From contig DQCL01000103.1 of NCBI GenBank assembly GCA_003533975.1, forward strand, positions 1,838 to 23,291: DNA of 21,454 bases, written 5' to 3'. The DNA is from Octadecabacter sp. (GTDB taxonomy: Bacteria > Pseudomonadota > Alphaproteobacteria > Rhodobacterales > Rhodobacteraceae). The notes beneath the pieces were generated by a model. The model was not told the origin of the DNA. It saw only the letters and a program-made list of their open reading frames with translations, and did no database searches. Position numbers and translations under genes: made by a program. Positions 1-6,859 of this stretch are shown here, one piece after another. The first letter of the stretch is position 1; every line of letters starts with the position of its first letter.

Positions 1-750
1 ATTAGCCTTTTGATCCCGGTTATTTTCGGCGTCACGATCATTGCGATGTGGGAAGTTCTGGTAACGATGTTGGGTGTCAGTCCAATCATCTTACCACCTC
101 CGTCCATGATCATGGCGCGGTTTGTCAGTTCAATCCCGATGCTTTGGGCAGACTTTGAACAGACAATCGTAAAGGGTGCACTGACGGGGTATATTGTCGG
201 CATGGTCGCGGCGTTTGGCGTAGCCTTACTCGCTGACCGCAGTGACTTCCTTACAAAAGGGATTTTGCCCGTCGGCGCATTTATGGCCGCCCTGCCCATT
301 GTTGGCACAGCGCCGATTTTCGTAAAATGGCTGGGTAGTGACTGGCAATCAAAGGCGGCCGTTGTTGCTGTGATGGTGTTTTTCCCAATCCTTGTGAACA
401 TGGTTGCGGGGCTAAAAGACACCAGCGCAATGCAACGGGACCTCATGCGGACATACGGGGCAGGTTATTGGCCAACGCTATTCAAACTACGTCTGCCTGC
501 TGCCCTGCCCTTCATCTTCAACGGATTGAAGATCGCAACAACACTTGCCCTAATCGGCGCCATTGTCGCTGAATTTTTCGGCTCTCCGACTGTTGGTATG
601 GGCTTTCGCATCTCAACGTCTGTCGGCCAACTTGCGCTTGATATGGTCTGGGCTGAGATTGTGGTCGCAGCCCTCGCGGGATCGGCATTCTATGGGGCTA
701 TGGCATTTTTTGAAAAGCGGGTGACATTCTGGCACCCGTCACAACGATAA
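1..750 (+). CDS. ABC transporter permease, ThiX/SsuC-like (5' end cut by window edge)
   Basis: Inner-membrane permease of an ABC importer, in the family that includes the TauC/SsuC/ThiX permeases. The frame is open to base 1, so the true start probably lies a few codons upstream. The earliest in-window start, a TTG at 10, would drop the N-terminal hydrophobic residues. The family's 'LPPPS' element after the first membrane segment is present (about residue 30), as is the EAA-type cytoplasmic loop ('MRTYGAGYWPTLFKLRLP'), which docks on the ATPase. Several hydrophobic segments follow. It sits 47 bp before a THI5-like binding protein, so both probably serve one importer, with the ATPase presumably upstream outside the window. 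Substrate unproven; a pyrimidine or thiamine precursor is the best guess. Confidence 0.85.
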   Translation: MSLLIPVIFGVTIIAMWEVLVTMLGVSPIILPPPSMIMARFVSSIPMLWADFEQTIVKGALTGYIVGMVAAFGVALLADRSDFLTKGILPVGAFMAALPIVGTAPIFVKWLGSDWQSKAAVVAVMVFFPILVNMVAGLKDTSAMQRDLMRTYGAGYWPTLFKLRLPAALPFIFNGLKIATTLALIGAIVAEFFGSPTVGMGFRISTSVGQLALDMVWAEIVVAALAGSAFYGAMAFFEKRVTFWHPSQR

Positions 751-797
751 GACCCTGACCAATCGGGGCATTCCTGAAACTGACTTAGGAGGTCAAC

Positions 798-1781
798 ATG
801 AAGACGACATTCACAACGGCAGCATTGGCTGCACTACTTGGCACAACCGCATTGGCGGACGATAATGTGACGCTGCAATTGCAGTGGGTCACGCAAGCGC
901 AGTTTGCGGGCTACTACGTGGCGCTCGACCAAGGGTTCTACGAGGCCGAAGGCCTGAACGTGACAATCCTTCCAGGCGGCCCTGATATCGCTCCTCCGCA
1001 GGTCCTTGCTGGCGGCGGTGCTGACATCATGTTGAACTGGATGCCATCCGCCTTGGCCGCACGTGAAAAAGGTCTGCCAGTCGTGAACATCGCGCAGCCG
1101 TTTACATCATCTGGCCTTATGCTGACCTGCTGGAAAGATACCGGCATCGAAAGCGTTGAAGATTTCCGTGGCAAGACCATCGGCGTTTGGTTCTTCGGCA
1201 ATGAATACCCATTCCTCAGCTGGATGAGTCAGGTCGGCATTGGAACTGAGGGTGGCGAAGACGGTGTGACGGTTCTGAAGCAAGGCTTCAACGTCGACCC
1301 GCTGCTGAACCGCGAGGCAGACTGTATTTCCACAATGACATACAACGAATACGGTCAAGTTCTGGATGCAGGCGTGAACCCTGATGAGCTGGTGACATTC
1401 AAGTACGAAGACCAAGGTGTTGCGACACTTGAAGACGGCATCTACGCGCTGGAAGATAACCTTGATGATCCTGAGTTTGTGGACAAAATGGTACGCTTCG
1501 TGCGCGCGTCTATGGCTGGCTGGCGCTATGCCGAAGAGAACGTCGACGAAGCGGCTGCGATCATCATTGAATACGATGAAACTGGTGCGCAGTCAGAAGC
1601 AGCACAGGCCCGCATGATGGGTGAGATTGCCAAACTGACAGCGGGCAGCACGGGTGCGTTGGACGTTGAAGCCTATGAACGCACTGTGGCAACATTGCTG
1701 GCTGGTGGGTCTGACCCGGTCATCTCAACGGCGCCAGAAGGTGCTTATACAACGGTGATCACGGACCAAGCGGTCGAGTAA
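798..1781 (+). CDS. NMT1/THI5-like ABC transporter substrate-binding protein
   Basis: Periplasmic solute-binding protein of 327 residues, partner of the permease just upstream. A short signal peptide (about residues 1-20, ending 'TTALA') precedes the mature start 'DDNVTLQLQW'. The segment 'QFAGYYVALDQGFYEAEGL' is characteristic of the NMT1/THI5-like family, whose members bind pyrimidine precursors of thiamine, riboflavin, nitrate or sulfonates. The ATG is preceded by a strong Shine-Dalgarno sequence, AGGAGG, about 6 nt away. A hairpin after the stop probably ends the transcript. The family assignment is firm; the ligand is not. No thiamine-pyrophosphate riboswitch is visible in the short stretch before it, and none would be expected inside an operon. 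Confidence 0.85.
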   Translation: MKTTFTTAALAALLGTTALADDNVTLQLQWVTQAQFAGYYVALDQGFYEAEGLNVTILPGGPDIAPPQVLAGGGADIMLNWMPSALAAREKGLPVVNIAQPFTSSGLMLTCWKDTGIESVEDFRGKTIGVWFFGNEYPFLSWMSQVGIGTEGGEDGVTVLKQGFNVDPLLNREADCISTMTYNEYGQVLDAGVNPDELVTFKYEDQGVATLEDGIYALEDNLDDPEFVDKMVRFVRASMAGWRYAEENVDEAAAIIIEYDETGAQSEAAQARMMGEIAKLTAGSTGALDVEAYERTVATLLAGGSDPVISTAPEGAYTTVITDQAVE

Positions 1782-1800
1782 TCCGTTAAAGTGAAACGAT

Positions 1801-1832
1801 GAAGCCCGTCTGTCGAAATACAGGCGGGCTTC
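1801..1832 (+). terminator. Hairpin terminator after the THI5-like binding-protein gene
   Basis: A 13-bp stem (GAAGCCCGTCTGT pairing with ACAGGCGGGCTTC, one G-T pair) closes a 6-nt loop 20 nt after the binding-protein stop. The tail is only weakly T-rich (GTAATTT), so termination may be partial. It lies between two convergent genes and could serve both strands. Confidence 0.65.
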
Positions 1833-1857
1833 GTAATTTCTGACACCAACTGGCGGG

Positions 1858-2592
1858 TCAAACCGAAAGGTTGCTGCCATCAAGCGACCTGTCGAAAGCG
1901 CCCTTTGGCAAAAGCTTGAAACCAGTGCCGGTGCCAAGGGCAGACTGTATCCGATCACACCGAAAAACCCGTGGCGCTTTTCGAAGGTGATCAATCGCAA
2001 CCACATACCAAACCGGATAATTTAGCAGCAGGAAATGAGGCTCAATCACTCGTTGGGAGATTTCCATGTCTTCCCGCTGATAACTAATCTCTATCGTTTG
2101 CTGGTCGATGAACCCTTGGTGCAACGTCTGCACAACACGTTCTGGCAAGGCATTCATGCTAGACTGCACATAGGTCGATGCGGTGTCGCCAATCAGGATA
2201 CGCGACTTCATGCGCTCGACTTTGTTTCGTTTTTCTGGGGAAAAGGACGCCACCAATTGGCGCCGGACTGACCCGAGGTTCGCGAGGAACATGGGCGAGT
2301 TCATCTGCTCGGCAACCTCAATGCTTATCAAAAGATCAACGGCCTCTGGATAGCTGAGGTTAATCCGGCCAACACCCCACTTTCGATCGAGTCGCACCCC
2401 ACCGCCACGACCCCGATCGGCGTCAATGGGCAGTCCTTGCTCCCGCATGAGCGATAGGTCGCGTGTAATCGTACGCTCGCTCACACCGTGTTGCTGAGCT
2501 AGGTTTTGCACGGTGCAAAGTTCGTTCTGCTTAAGCTGAACCGCCAGCAATTCCAGCCGCCTTATTCGACCAGTTGAGTTTGTTCGTCCCAT
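1858..2592 (-). CDS. HTH/WYL-domain transcriptional regulator (YafY-like)
   Basis: Cytoplasmic DNA-binding regulator of 244 residues. The N-terminal HTH_11-type domain covers about residues 8-60, with helix-turn-helix 'LAQQHGVSERTITRDL' at 31-46. A C-terminal WYL domain carries the core 'PVWYVVAID' at about 193-201. WYL domains are thought to sense nucleotides, single-stranded DNA or small ligands; the effector here is unknown. The gene diverges from a VOC-fold gene across 77 bp containing a perfect palindrome, which suggests it controls itself and that neighbour. A TTGACA hexamer lies on its strand at 2622-2627. No Shine-Dalgarno sequence is visible before the ATG, so the mRNA may be leaderless or nearly so. 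The C-terminus stops soon after the WYL core. Confidence 0.88.
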   Translation of the reverse strand: MGRTNSTGRIRRLELLAVQLKQNELCTVQNLAQQHGVSERTITRDLSLMREQGLPIDADRGRGGGVRLDRKWGVGRINLSYPEAVDLLISIEVAEQMNSPMFLANLGSVRRQLVASFSPEKRNKVERMKSRILIGDTASTYVQSSMNALPERVVQTLHQGFIDQQTIEISYQREDMEISQRVIEPHFLLLNYPVWYVVAIDHLRKAPRVFRCDRIQSALGTGTGFKLLPKGAFDRSLDGSNLSV

Positions 2593-2595
2593 GCA

Positions 2596-2624
2596 ACAAA
2601 TAGGACGTAAAATGTCCTATTTGT
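2596..2624. promoter_or_regulatory. Perfect palindrome, probable operator of the WYL regulator
   Basis: Left arm ACAAATAGGAC (2596-2606) and right arm GTCCTATTTGT (2614-2624) are exact reverse complements separated by 7 nt. The site begins 3 nt upstream of the regulator's ATG. It lies between a TTGACA hexamer and the start codon on the minus strand, and just before a TATACG hexamer (2629-2634) on the plus strand. That placement fits repression of both divergent genes. The symmetry is seen directly; binding by this regulator is inferred. Confidence 0.75.
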
Positions 2625-2669
2625 CAATTATACGCTGCATACACACCACTGGATTTCAAAGGTACAAAA

Positions 2670-3026
2670 ATGAAAATGAACTATTTCGTCGTCGGGACAA
2701 ACGACATGGATGCGGCCATTGCGTTTTATGACGGGCTTTTCGACGGGCTTGGCATGAACAAAATGGTCGCATCAGAACGCATGACCTATTGGCTAGGCGA
2801 TGATTTCGCGTTCGCGGTTGCGCTTCCGTTTGACGGACAGCCCGCAACCAACGGCAATGGCACGATGGTCGGATTCAGCGTGGGGCCTTCGAAAGAAGTG
2901 GACCGCAGGCACAAACTCGCGCTTGAGCTAGGGGCCACCTCTGAAGGCGTTCCAAGTCAGAAAGGTCCGCGATACTCTGGATATGTGCGAGATCTGGACC
3001 GGAACAAGATTTGCTTGTCTGATTGA
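2670..3026 (+). CDS. VOC-fold (glyoxalase/bleomycin-resistance-like) protein
   Basis: Small cytoplasmic protein of 118 residues with the vicinal-oxygen-chelate layout. It shows the N-terminal 'DMDAAIAFYDGLFDGLG' helix and the C-terminal 'YVRDLDRNKICL' strand, equivalent to the usual 'DPDGNKI' element. The positions that normally carry metal ligands look changed: there is no histidine near residue 5, and 'GTMVGFSV' replaces the common 'GTHVAF'-like strand. It may therefore bind a ligand without metal catalysis. AAAGGT about 5 nt before the ATG is a plausible ribosome-binding site. It is divergent from the WYL regulator and probably under its control. Substrate unknown; it is not assignable to glyoxalase I or fosfomycin resistance. 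Confidence 0.8.
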   Translation: MKMNYFVVGTNDMDAAIAFYDGLFDGLGMNKMVASERMTYWLGDDFAFAVALPFDGQPATNGNGTMVGFSVGPSKEVDRRHKLALELGATSEGVPSQKGPRYSGYVRDLDRNKICLSD

Positions 3027-3046
3027 CCTCCCCCCCTTTCTGGAAT

Positions 3047-3079
3047 CGAAAAAGGCCGGTGCAACGATGCTCCGGCCTT
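3047..3079 (-). terminator. Intrinsic terminator of the tauABC transcript
   Basis: A 12-pair stem with one mismatch (AAGGCCGGTGCA against TGCTCCGGCCTT, plus-strand notation) encloses the 4-nt loop ACGA. On the minus strand it is followed by a run of five T. It lies 25 bp past the tauC stop, between the convergent VOC gene and tauC. Confidence 0.85.
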
Positions 3080-3103
3080 AATACCTATTGCTTAGGCGTA
3101 GTG

Positions 3104-4648
3104 TTAGGCTTTGCCTTTCCACGGCACCAGTCGGCGTTCCGCCATACGCATCAGCATGTCGATACCGAAACCAACAATGCCGATGATAATCACACCCATC
3201 AAAATGATGTCCGTGCTTTGGAACTTGGACGCGGTGGTAATCATTTTACCGATGCCTTCCTCGGCGGCGACCAATTCGGCGGCCACAACAGTTCCCCAAC
3301 ATACACCCATCGCAACACGTGCACCGGTGAAGATTTCCGGCAAGCTGTTAGGGATGATGACGTGACGCAAGATTTGCCACTTGGACGCACCGAGTGAGTA
3401 TGCAGCGTGAACCTTAGTGATACGCACACCGGACACACCCGAGCGTGCGGCGATTGCCATGATCCACAAAGCGGCGAGGAACAGCAGGAAGATCTTGCCG
3501 ACTTCACCGATACCGAACCAAATGATCACAAGCGGGATCAAAGCCAGTGGCGGAACAGGCCGCATGAATTCCACGATTGGGTCGAACCAACCACGGAACC
3601 AGTTGGACAGGCCCATCGCGTAGCCCAGCGGGATGCCAACGATAGCGCCAAGCAAGAAGCCCACGATCACACGGAACAGCGAGAAGCCAAGGTGCACGGT
3701 CAGGTAAACGTTCTGATAGCCGTATTTGGCGGTTTCGATAAAGCGGTTCCAGACGGCCTCAGGTGGAGGCAGATAAAGCGGTTGCATCTGCCAACCCGGA
3801 TTTGGAGAGACGTTGAGGGTACCGCGATCAGTGATCGCAACGTTGGCAAACCCGATGTCAAAAGTAGGCGGCGTCTGCGTTAAGTTGCCTTCGTCATCGC
3901 GTTGGCTGGCGTCGAATTCAAATTCCTGACCGTTAATCGCGACAATCCGAGCACCGTCGTTGCGACGATCAACGTCATCATTGCCATCCCAAGCGACGAT
4001 CTCACTGCGATATACTGTGATCTCGACGGCATCGTTCTTGGCAAAGCCATCACCGGCATCGATTTCAGCGCCGATAGAGTCCTCGCCCGCCTTCAGGACA
4101 TCAACACGTACGGTTGCGTCATCACGGTTCCCGTCAGCGTCTTGTGCTGTGTAGGTGAACGTATCCTGACCGACAAAAGGCGCAGGTAGGTGCATGAATT
4201 TCGGCACGAGCACGGAGCCGGTGAATGAACACCAGATCACAAAGATCAGTCCGACCGAAATGATTGATGCTGCGGTTTCCGAACGCACGGCGCTTTCGTC
4301 ACCGAATGTCACTGTCTTGAGCGAGGCGTAGTCATTCTTTGGCGTTAGGAAGGTCTTGATCGCCCGCCAAAATACCATGAACAGCAGAATTAATAGGACA
4401 TAACCCGCCAGATAAGGAACCGCGTTGAAGGCCCCCAACAACACGTTGCCAGTCTCGGCCCAGAGTTCGCTGAACAAGGTGCCGAACTGATATGAGATGA
4501 TTTCCCAAGTTGACGCGATTTCACAACCGCTCGGTGGCGTAAATCCGGCCTCAAGTGTTTGTCCTTCGGGAATCGTGACTGCGCGCAGATCCGAGACAAC
4601 TTCGCCAAGGCGCTCGCGTGTACAGACGAGGTTTACATTTCCAGCCAT
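3104..4648 (-). CDS. tauC: Taurine-type ABC transporter permease with extra N-terminal and periplasmic domain
   Basis: Membrane permease, probably for taurine. The C-terminal part (about residues 290-514) is a complete TauC/SsuC-type permease, with 'LYLPPPEAVW' at 291-300 and the EAA loop 'AAYSLGASKWQILRHVIIP' at 415-433. Unusually, about 290 residues precede it. They comprise a roughly 70-residue polar start, hydrophobic segments at about 70-94 and 127-148, and a polar domain at about 152-288. That domain contains 'DTFTYTAQDADGNRDDATV' (162-180), a pattern typical of cadherin/Ig-like repeats. The Lys/Arg-rich loop 95-126 suggests the inserted domain is periplasmic. The protein is 514 residues against roughly 250-280 for the family. 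Its ATG is one base past the tauB stop, so the two are probably co-translated. Confidence 0.85.
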   Translation of the reverse strand: MAGNVNLVCTRERLGEVVSDLRAVTIPEGQTLEAGFTPPSGCEIASTWEIISYQFGTLFSELWAETGNVLLGAFNAVPYLAGYVLLILLFMVFWRAIKTFLTPKNDYASLKTVTFGDESAVRSETAASIISVGLIFVIWCSFTGSVLVPKFMHLPAPFVGQDTFTYTAQDADGNRDDATVRVDVLKAGEDSIGAEIDAGDGFAKNDAVEITVYRSEIVAWDGNDDVDRRNDGARIVAINGQEFEFDASQRDDEGNLTQTPPTFDIGFANVAITDRGTLNVSPNPGWQMQPLYLPPPEAVWNRFIETAKYGYQNVYLTVHLGFSLFRVIVGFLLGAIVGIPLGYAMGLSNWFRGWFDPIVEFMRPVPPLALIPLVIIWFGIGEVGKIFLLFLAALWIMAIAARSGVSGVRITKVHAAYSLGASKWQILRHVIIPNSLPEIFTGARVAMGVCWGTVVAAELVAAEEGIGKMITTASKFQSTDIILMGVIIIGIVGFGIDMLMRMAERRLVPWKGKA

Positions 4649-4649
4649 G

Positions 4650-5456
4650 TTATGCGTCCTCCCCTGTGCGGCCCATAATTTCTTCTTCCATATCCCAAAT
4701 CATGTTGAGAATTTCATCTCGTTTACTGCCGAAATCAGGGTGCTTCTTAACCTCCCGCAGATCGGCATCAACGCCGAGCTCAGCAAAAGGAAGGTTGTAT
4801 TCTTTGTGAATACGACCAGGGCGTGGGGCCATAACGATCAAGCGCTCGCCAAGCAACAAAGCTTCTTCAACGGAGTGGGTAATCAGGATGATCGTTTTTC
4901 CTGTCTCTTTCCACAGTTTCAGAACGAGGCTTTGCATCTTCTCACGTGTCAGCGCATCAAGTGCGCCAAGGGGTTCATCCATCAAAATGACATCAGGGTC
5001 ATTGGCGAGACAACGGGCCAGTGCCACACGTTGCTGCATCCCGCCTGACAGTTCGTAAACCATCTTTTCTTTGAAATCTTGCAGGCCAACCACATCAAGC
5101 AAATGATCGACGTTGCCCATATAGTCAGCCTTTTTCTTTCCCGCCATACGCGGGCCAAAACTGACGTTATCTCGAACCGACATCCATTCAAACAGGGCGC
5201 CCGCCTGAAAGACCATCCCGCGTTCGGCGTCTGGTCCAGTAATCTCGTGGCCATTCAGAACCAGTTTTCCGTCGGTCTGGGCAAGGAAACCCGCAACGAT
5301 GTTCAGTAGCGTTGTCTTGCCGCAGCCAGATGGCCCGAGCACGCTAAGAAGCTCACCTTGCTTAAGGTCGATTGAAACATCTTGGAGCGCTTGGACATAG
5401 CTGCCATTTGGCAGGTCGAAACGCATCGACAGACCTTGGATAGATAATCCGTTCAT
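4650..5456 (-). CDS. tauB: Taurine-type ABC transporter ATP-binding protein
   Basis: Cytoplasmic ATPase that powers the TauABC importer. All nucleotide-binding motifs are intact in the 268 residues: Walker A 'GPSGCGKTT' (41-49), Q-loop Gln84, signature 'LSGGM' (136-140), Walker B 'VILMDE' (156-161) and H-loop His194. The sequence belongs to the nitrate/sulfonate/taurine ATPase family; substrate follows from the neighbours. A GGGAG ribosome-binding site precedes the ATG. It is separated from tauA by 114 bp holding a stable hairpin, and from tauC by one base. Confidence 0.92.
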   Translation of the reverse strand: MNGLSIQGLSMRFDLPNGSYVQALQDVSIDLKQGELLSVLGPSGCGKTTLLNIVAGFLAQTDGKLVLNGHEITGPDAERGMVFQAGALFEWMSVRDNVSFGPRMAGKKKADYMGNVDHLLDVVGLQDFKEKMVYELSGGMQQRVALARCLANDPDVILMDEPLGALDALTREKMQSLVLKLWKETGKTIILITHSVEEALLLGERLIVMAPRPGRIHKEYNLPFAELGVDADLREVKKHPDFGSKRDEILNMIWDMEEEIMGRTGEDA

Positions 5457-5531
5457 TGGGGACTCCCTAGCGCCACGGCGCCAAATTGGGTGGGGGTATG
5501 GTCAGGTGTGATGGCCTGTACCTTAGAATAC

Positions 5532-5559
5532 GAGGGCCCGGCGTGCGCACCAGGCCCCC
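5532..5559 (-). promoter_or_regulatory. Intercistronic hairpin between tauA and tauB
   Basis: On the minus strand a 12-pair stem (GGGGGCCTGGTG with CGCCGGGCCCTC, three G-T pairs) closes on the loop CGCA, 11 nt after the tauA stop. No T-run follows in the direction of transcription. An mRNA-stabilising or attenuating element that raises binding protein over ATPase and permease is more likely than a full terminator. That role is inferred. Confidence 0.7.
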
Positions 5560-5570
5560 GATTTTGGTAC

Positions 5571-6572
5571 TTACATGTCGTTGGCGGAAGCCAATGGACC
5601 TGTGTTGATTGCACCCTCGTAGGAGTCCAGTGCGGCATCGATAGAACCCGCTGCAACAAAGACGTCTGCTACACCCTTGAGGTAAGACGGAGCAGATTCA
5701 CCAAGCCAAGCCGCACCAAGCTGCTCTTCAACAGTTGGGAACACGAATGTCGCCATTGTTGCAGCAGTGGCTTCAACGTCCATACCAGCGTCCTGAGCGA
5801 TGACAGGCAACATTGTGTCTGCCATGTCACCAGCATTCCACATGGCGTTAGCTTCTGCTGTCACCGCAAGGAACTTTGAAACTGTTTCGCTGTTTTCAGC
5901 AACCCATCCAGTCGGTGCGGATGTTACATCAAACACCAAAATGCCGAGGGCTGTTTTCTCGTCACCGGTCATCAATGTGTTGCCACTTTCCAGTGCACGA
6001 CGCAGCGAACCGCCCCAACCACACATCATATCGATGGAACCTTGTGCCAGTGCCGCCGCACCGTCTGGTGGTGACATGTCGACGACGTCAAGTGAGGACA
6101 CGTCCACGCCAAAGTGGTCCATCTGACGCAAGAAGCCGTAGTGCGCAGCTGTGCCGAGTGGAACTGCAACCTTGGAGCCCGCGAGATCGGCTACGGAAGA
6201 CGCATCGATTTCGAGGTCAGAACGTACAACGCAGTTGTCATTGTCAGCGTAGGACACTGCAACGTCGAGCATCTGAAGGTCTTGCCCCGCGGATGTTGCA
6301 ACAACGAATGGTGGAACACCTTGGGAAACGGACATCTGAACGTCACCGGATGCCATAGCTGCGGACATCGCAGTACCGGTGTCAAAAGACACCCAGTTGA
6401 TTTCCATGCCGAGTGCTTCTTCGTATGTGCCATTAACTTTGGCGTATTGGAATGGCATTGGCCACTCAAGGAAGTAGCCGACCGTGATTGCGTGACCGTC
6501 TGCCATAGCAGTAGAGCCAGTCAGAGCAGCGACTGCGCTAAGAACGATAGCGCCAGTTGTTTTCTTGAACAT
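5571..6572 (-). CDS. tauA: Taurine-type ABC transporter substrate-binding protein
   Basis: Periplasmic binding protein that captures taurine or a similar sulfonate for TauBC. I place the start at the ATG at 6572: it begins a classic signal peptide ('MFKKTTGAIVLSAVAALTG', cleavage after 'AMA'), and AGGGGA lies 7 nt upstream. An in-frame extension to 6638 would put 22 polar residues before the signal. This gives 333 residues. Mature features include 'ITVGYFLEWPMPFQYAK', 'GDVQMSVSQGVPPFVVA' and 'VPLGTAAHYGFL', typical of alphaproteobacterial TauA. It is first in tauABC. No taurine catabolic gene (tpa, xsc, tauXY) or tauR lies in the window, so the substrate rests on family resemblance. Confidence 0.88.
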   Translation of the reverse strand: MFKKTTGAIVLSAVAALTGSTAMADGHAITVGYFLEWPMPFQYAKVNGTYEEALGMEINWVSFDTGTAMSAAMASGDVQMSVSQGVPPFVVATSAGQDLQMLDVAVSYADNDNCVVRSDLEIDASSVADLAGSKVAVPLGTAAHYGFLRQMDHFGVDVSSLDVVDMSPPDGAAALAQGSIDMMCGWGGSLRRALESGNTLMTGDEKTALGILVFDVTSAPTGWVAENSETVSKFLAVTAEANAMWNAGDMADTMLPVIAQDAGMDVEATAATMATFVFPTVEEQLGAAWLGESAPSYLKGVADVFVAAGSIDAALDSYEGAINTGPLASANDM

Positions 6573-6710
6573 TGGGATTCCCCTGTTGGTTGGAGCGTTA
6601 CCCGATTTGGATTGGGCAACTTTATTGTTATGTCCCACCCTAGTGAGACGTGCTTTTCGCGTGATCAGCGTAGGTAGCGAATGGACTTCACGTCAATTGG
6701 TTTTCCGAAA

Positions 6711-6743
6711 TTGGCCCTATTGGCACCCATTTGCTGGCCCTAT
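6711..6743. promoter_or_regulatory. Direct repeats upstream of tauA, possible TauR sites
   Basis: TGGCCCTAT occurs at 6712-6720 and again at 6735-6743, a 23-bp period. A related ATGGACTTCA lies at 6681-6690. From memory, TauR of Rhodobacter capsulatus (a GntR/MocR-type activator) binds direct repeats close to CTGGAC-T/C-TAA. The copy at 6734-6743 agrees at 8 of 10 positions and that at 6681-6690 also at about 8. The repeats are seen directly; TauR binding is inference. They lie about 110-170 bp upstream of the tauA ATG. Confidence 0.4.
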
Positions 6744-6811
6744 CAAAGGGGTCAAGTAGGCCCGTTGCAGATTCAGGCCACTGCGCATGATAATCCAGTT
6801 AAATCCGCGAA

Positions 6812-6843
6812 CGTGGATCAACAGGAACGTCGACCAACAGGAA
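6812..6843. repeat. Two-copy 16-bp tandem repeat upstream of tauA
   Basis: CGTGGATCAACAGGAA (6812-6827) is followed directly by CGTCGACCAACAGGAA (6828-6843), with two mismatches. The repeat sits just past the pabB stop and about 240 bp upstream of the tauA ATG, in a 287-bp non-coding gap. I see no gene or terminator in the remainder of the gap. Role unknown; it could be a regulator site or a small duplication. Confidence 0.6.
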
Positions 6844-6859
6844 ACAGGGTTGAATATAG

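Noticed and set aside
3407..3883. Long plus-strand open frame opposite tauC
   Set aside because: It is low-complexity, rich in His/Asp/Gln/Arg, with no recognisable domain, and lies antisense to a clear permease; it is a frame shadow.
6573..6638. N-terminal extension of tauA to an upstream start at 6638
   Set aside because: It would place 22 polar residues before a classic signal peptide. The ATG at 6572 has its own AGGGGA ribosome-binding site.
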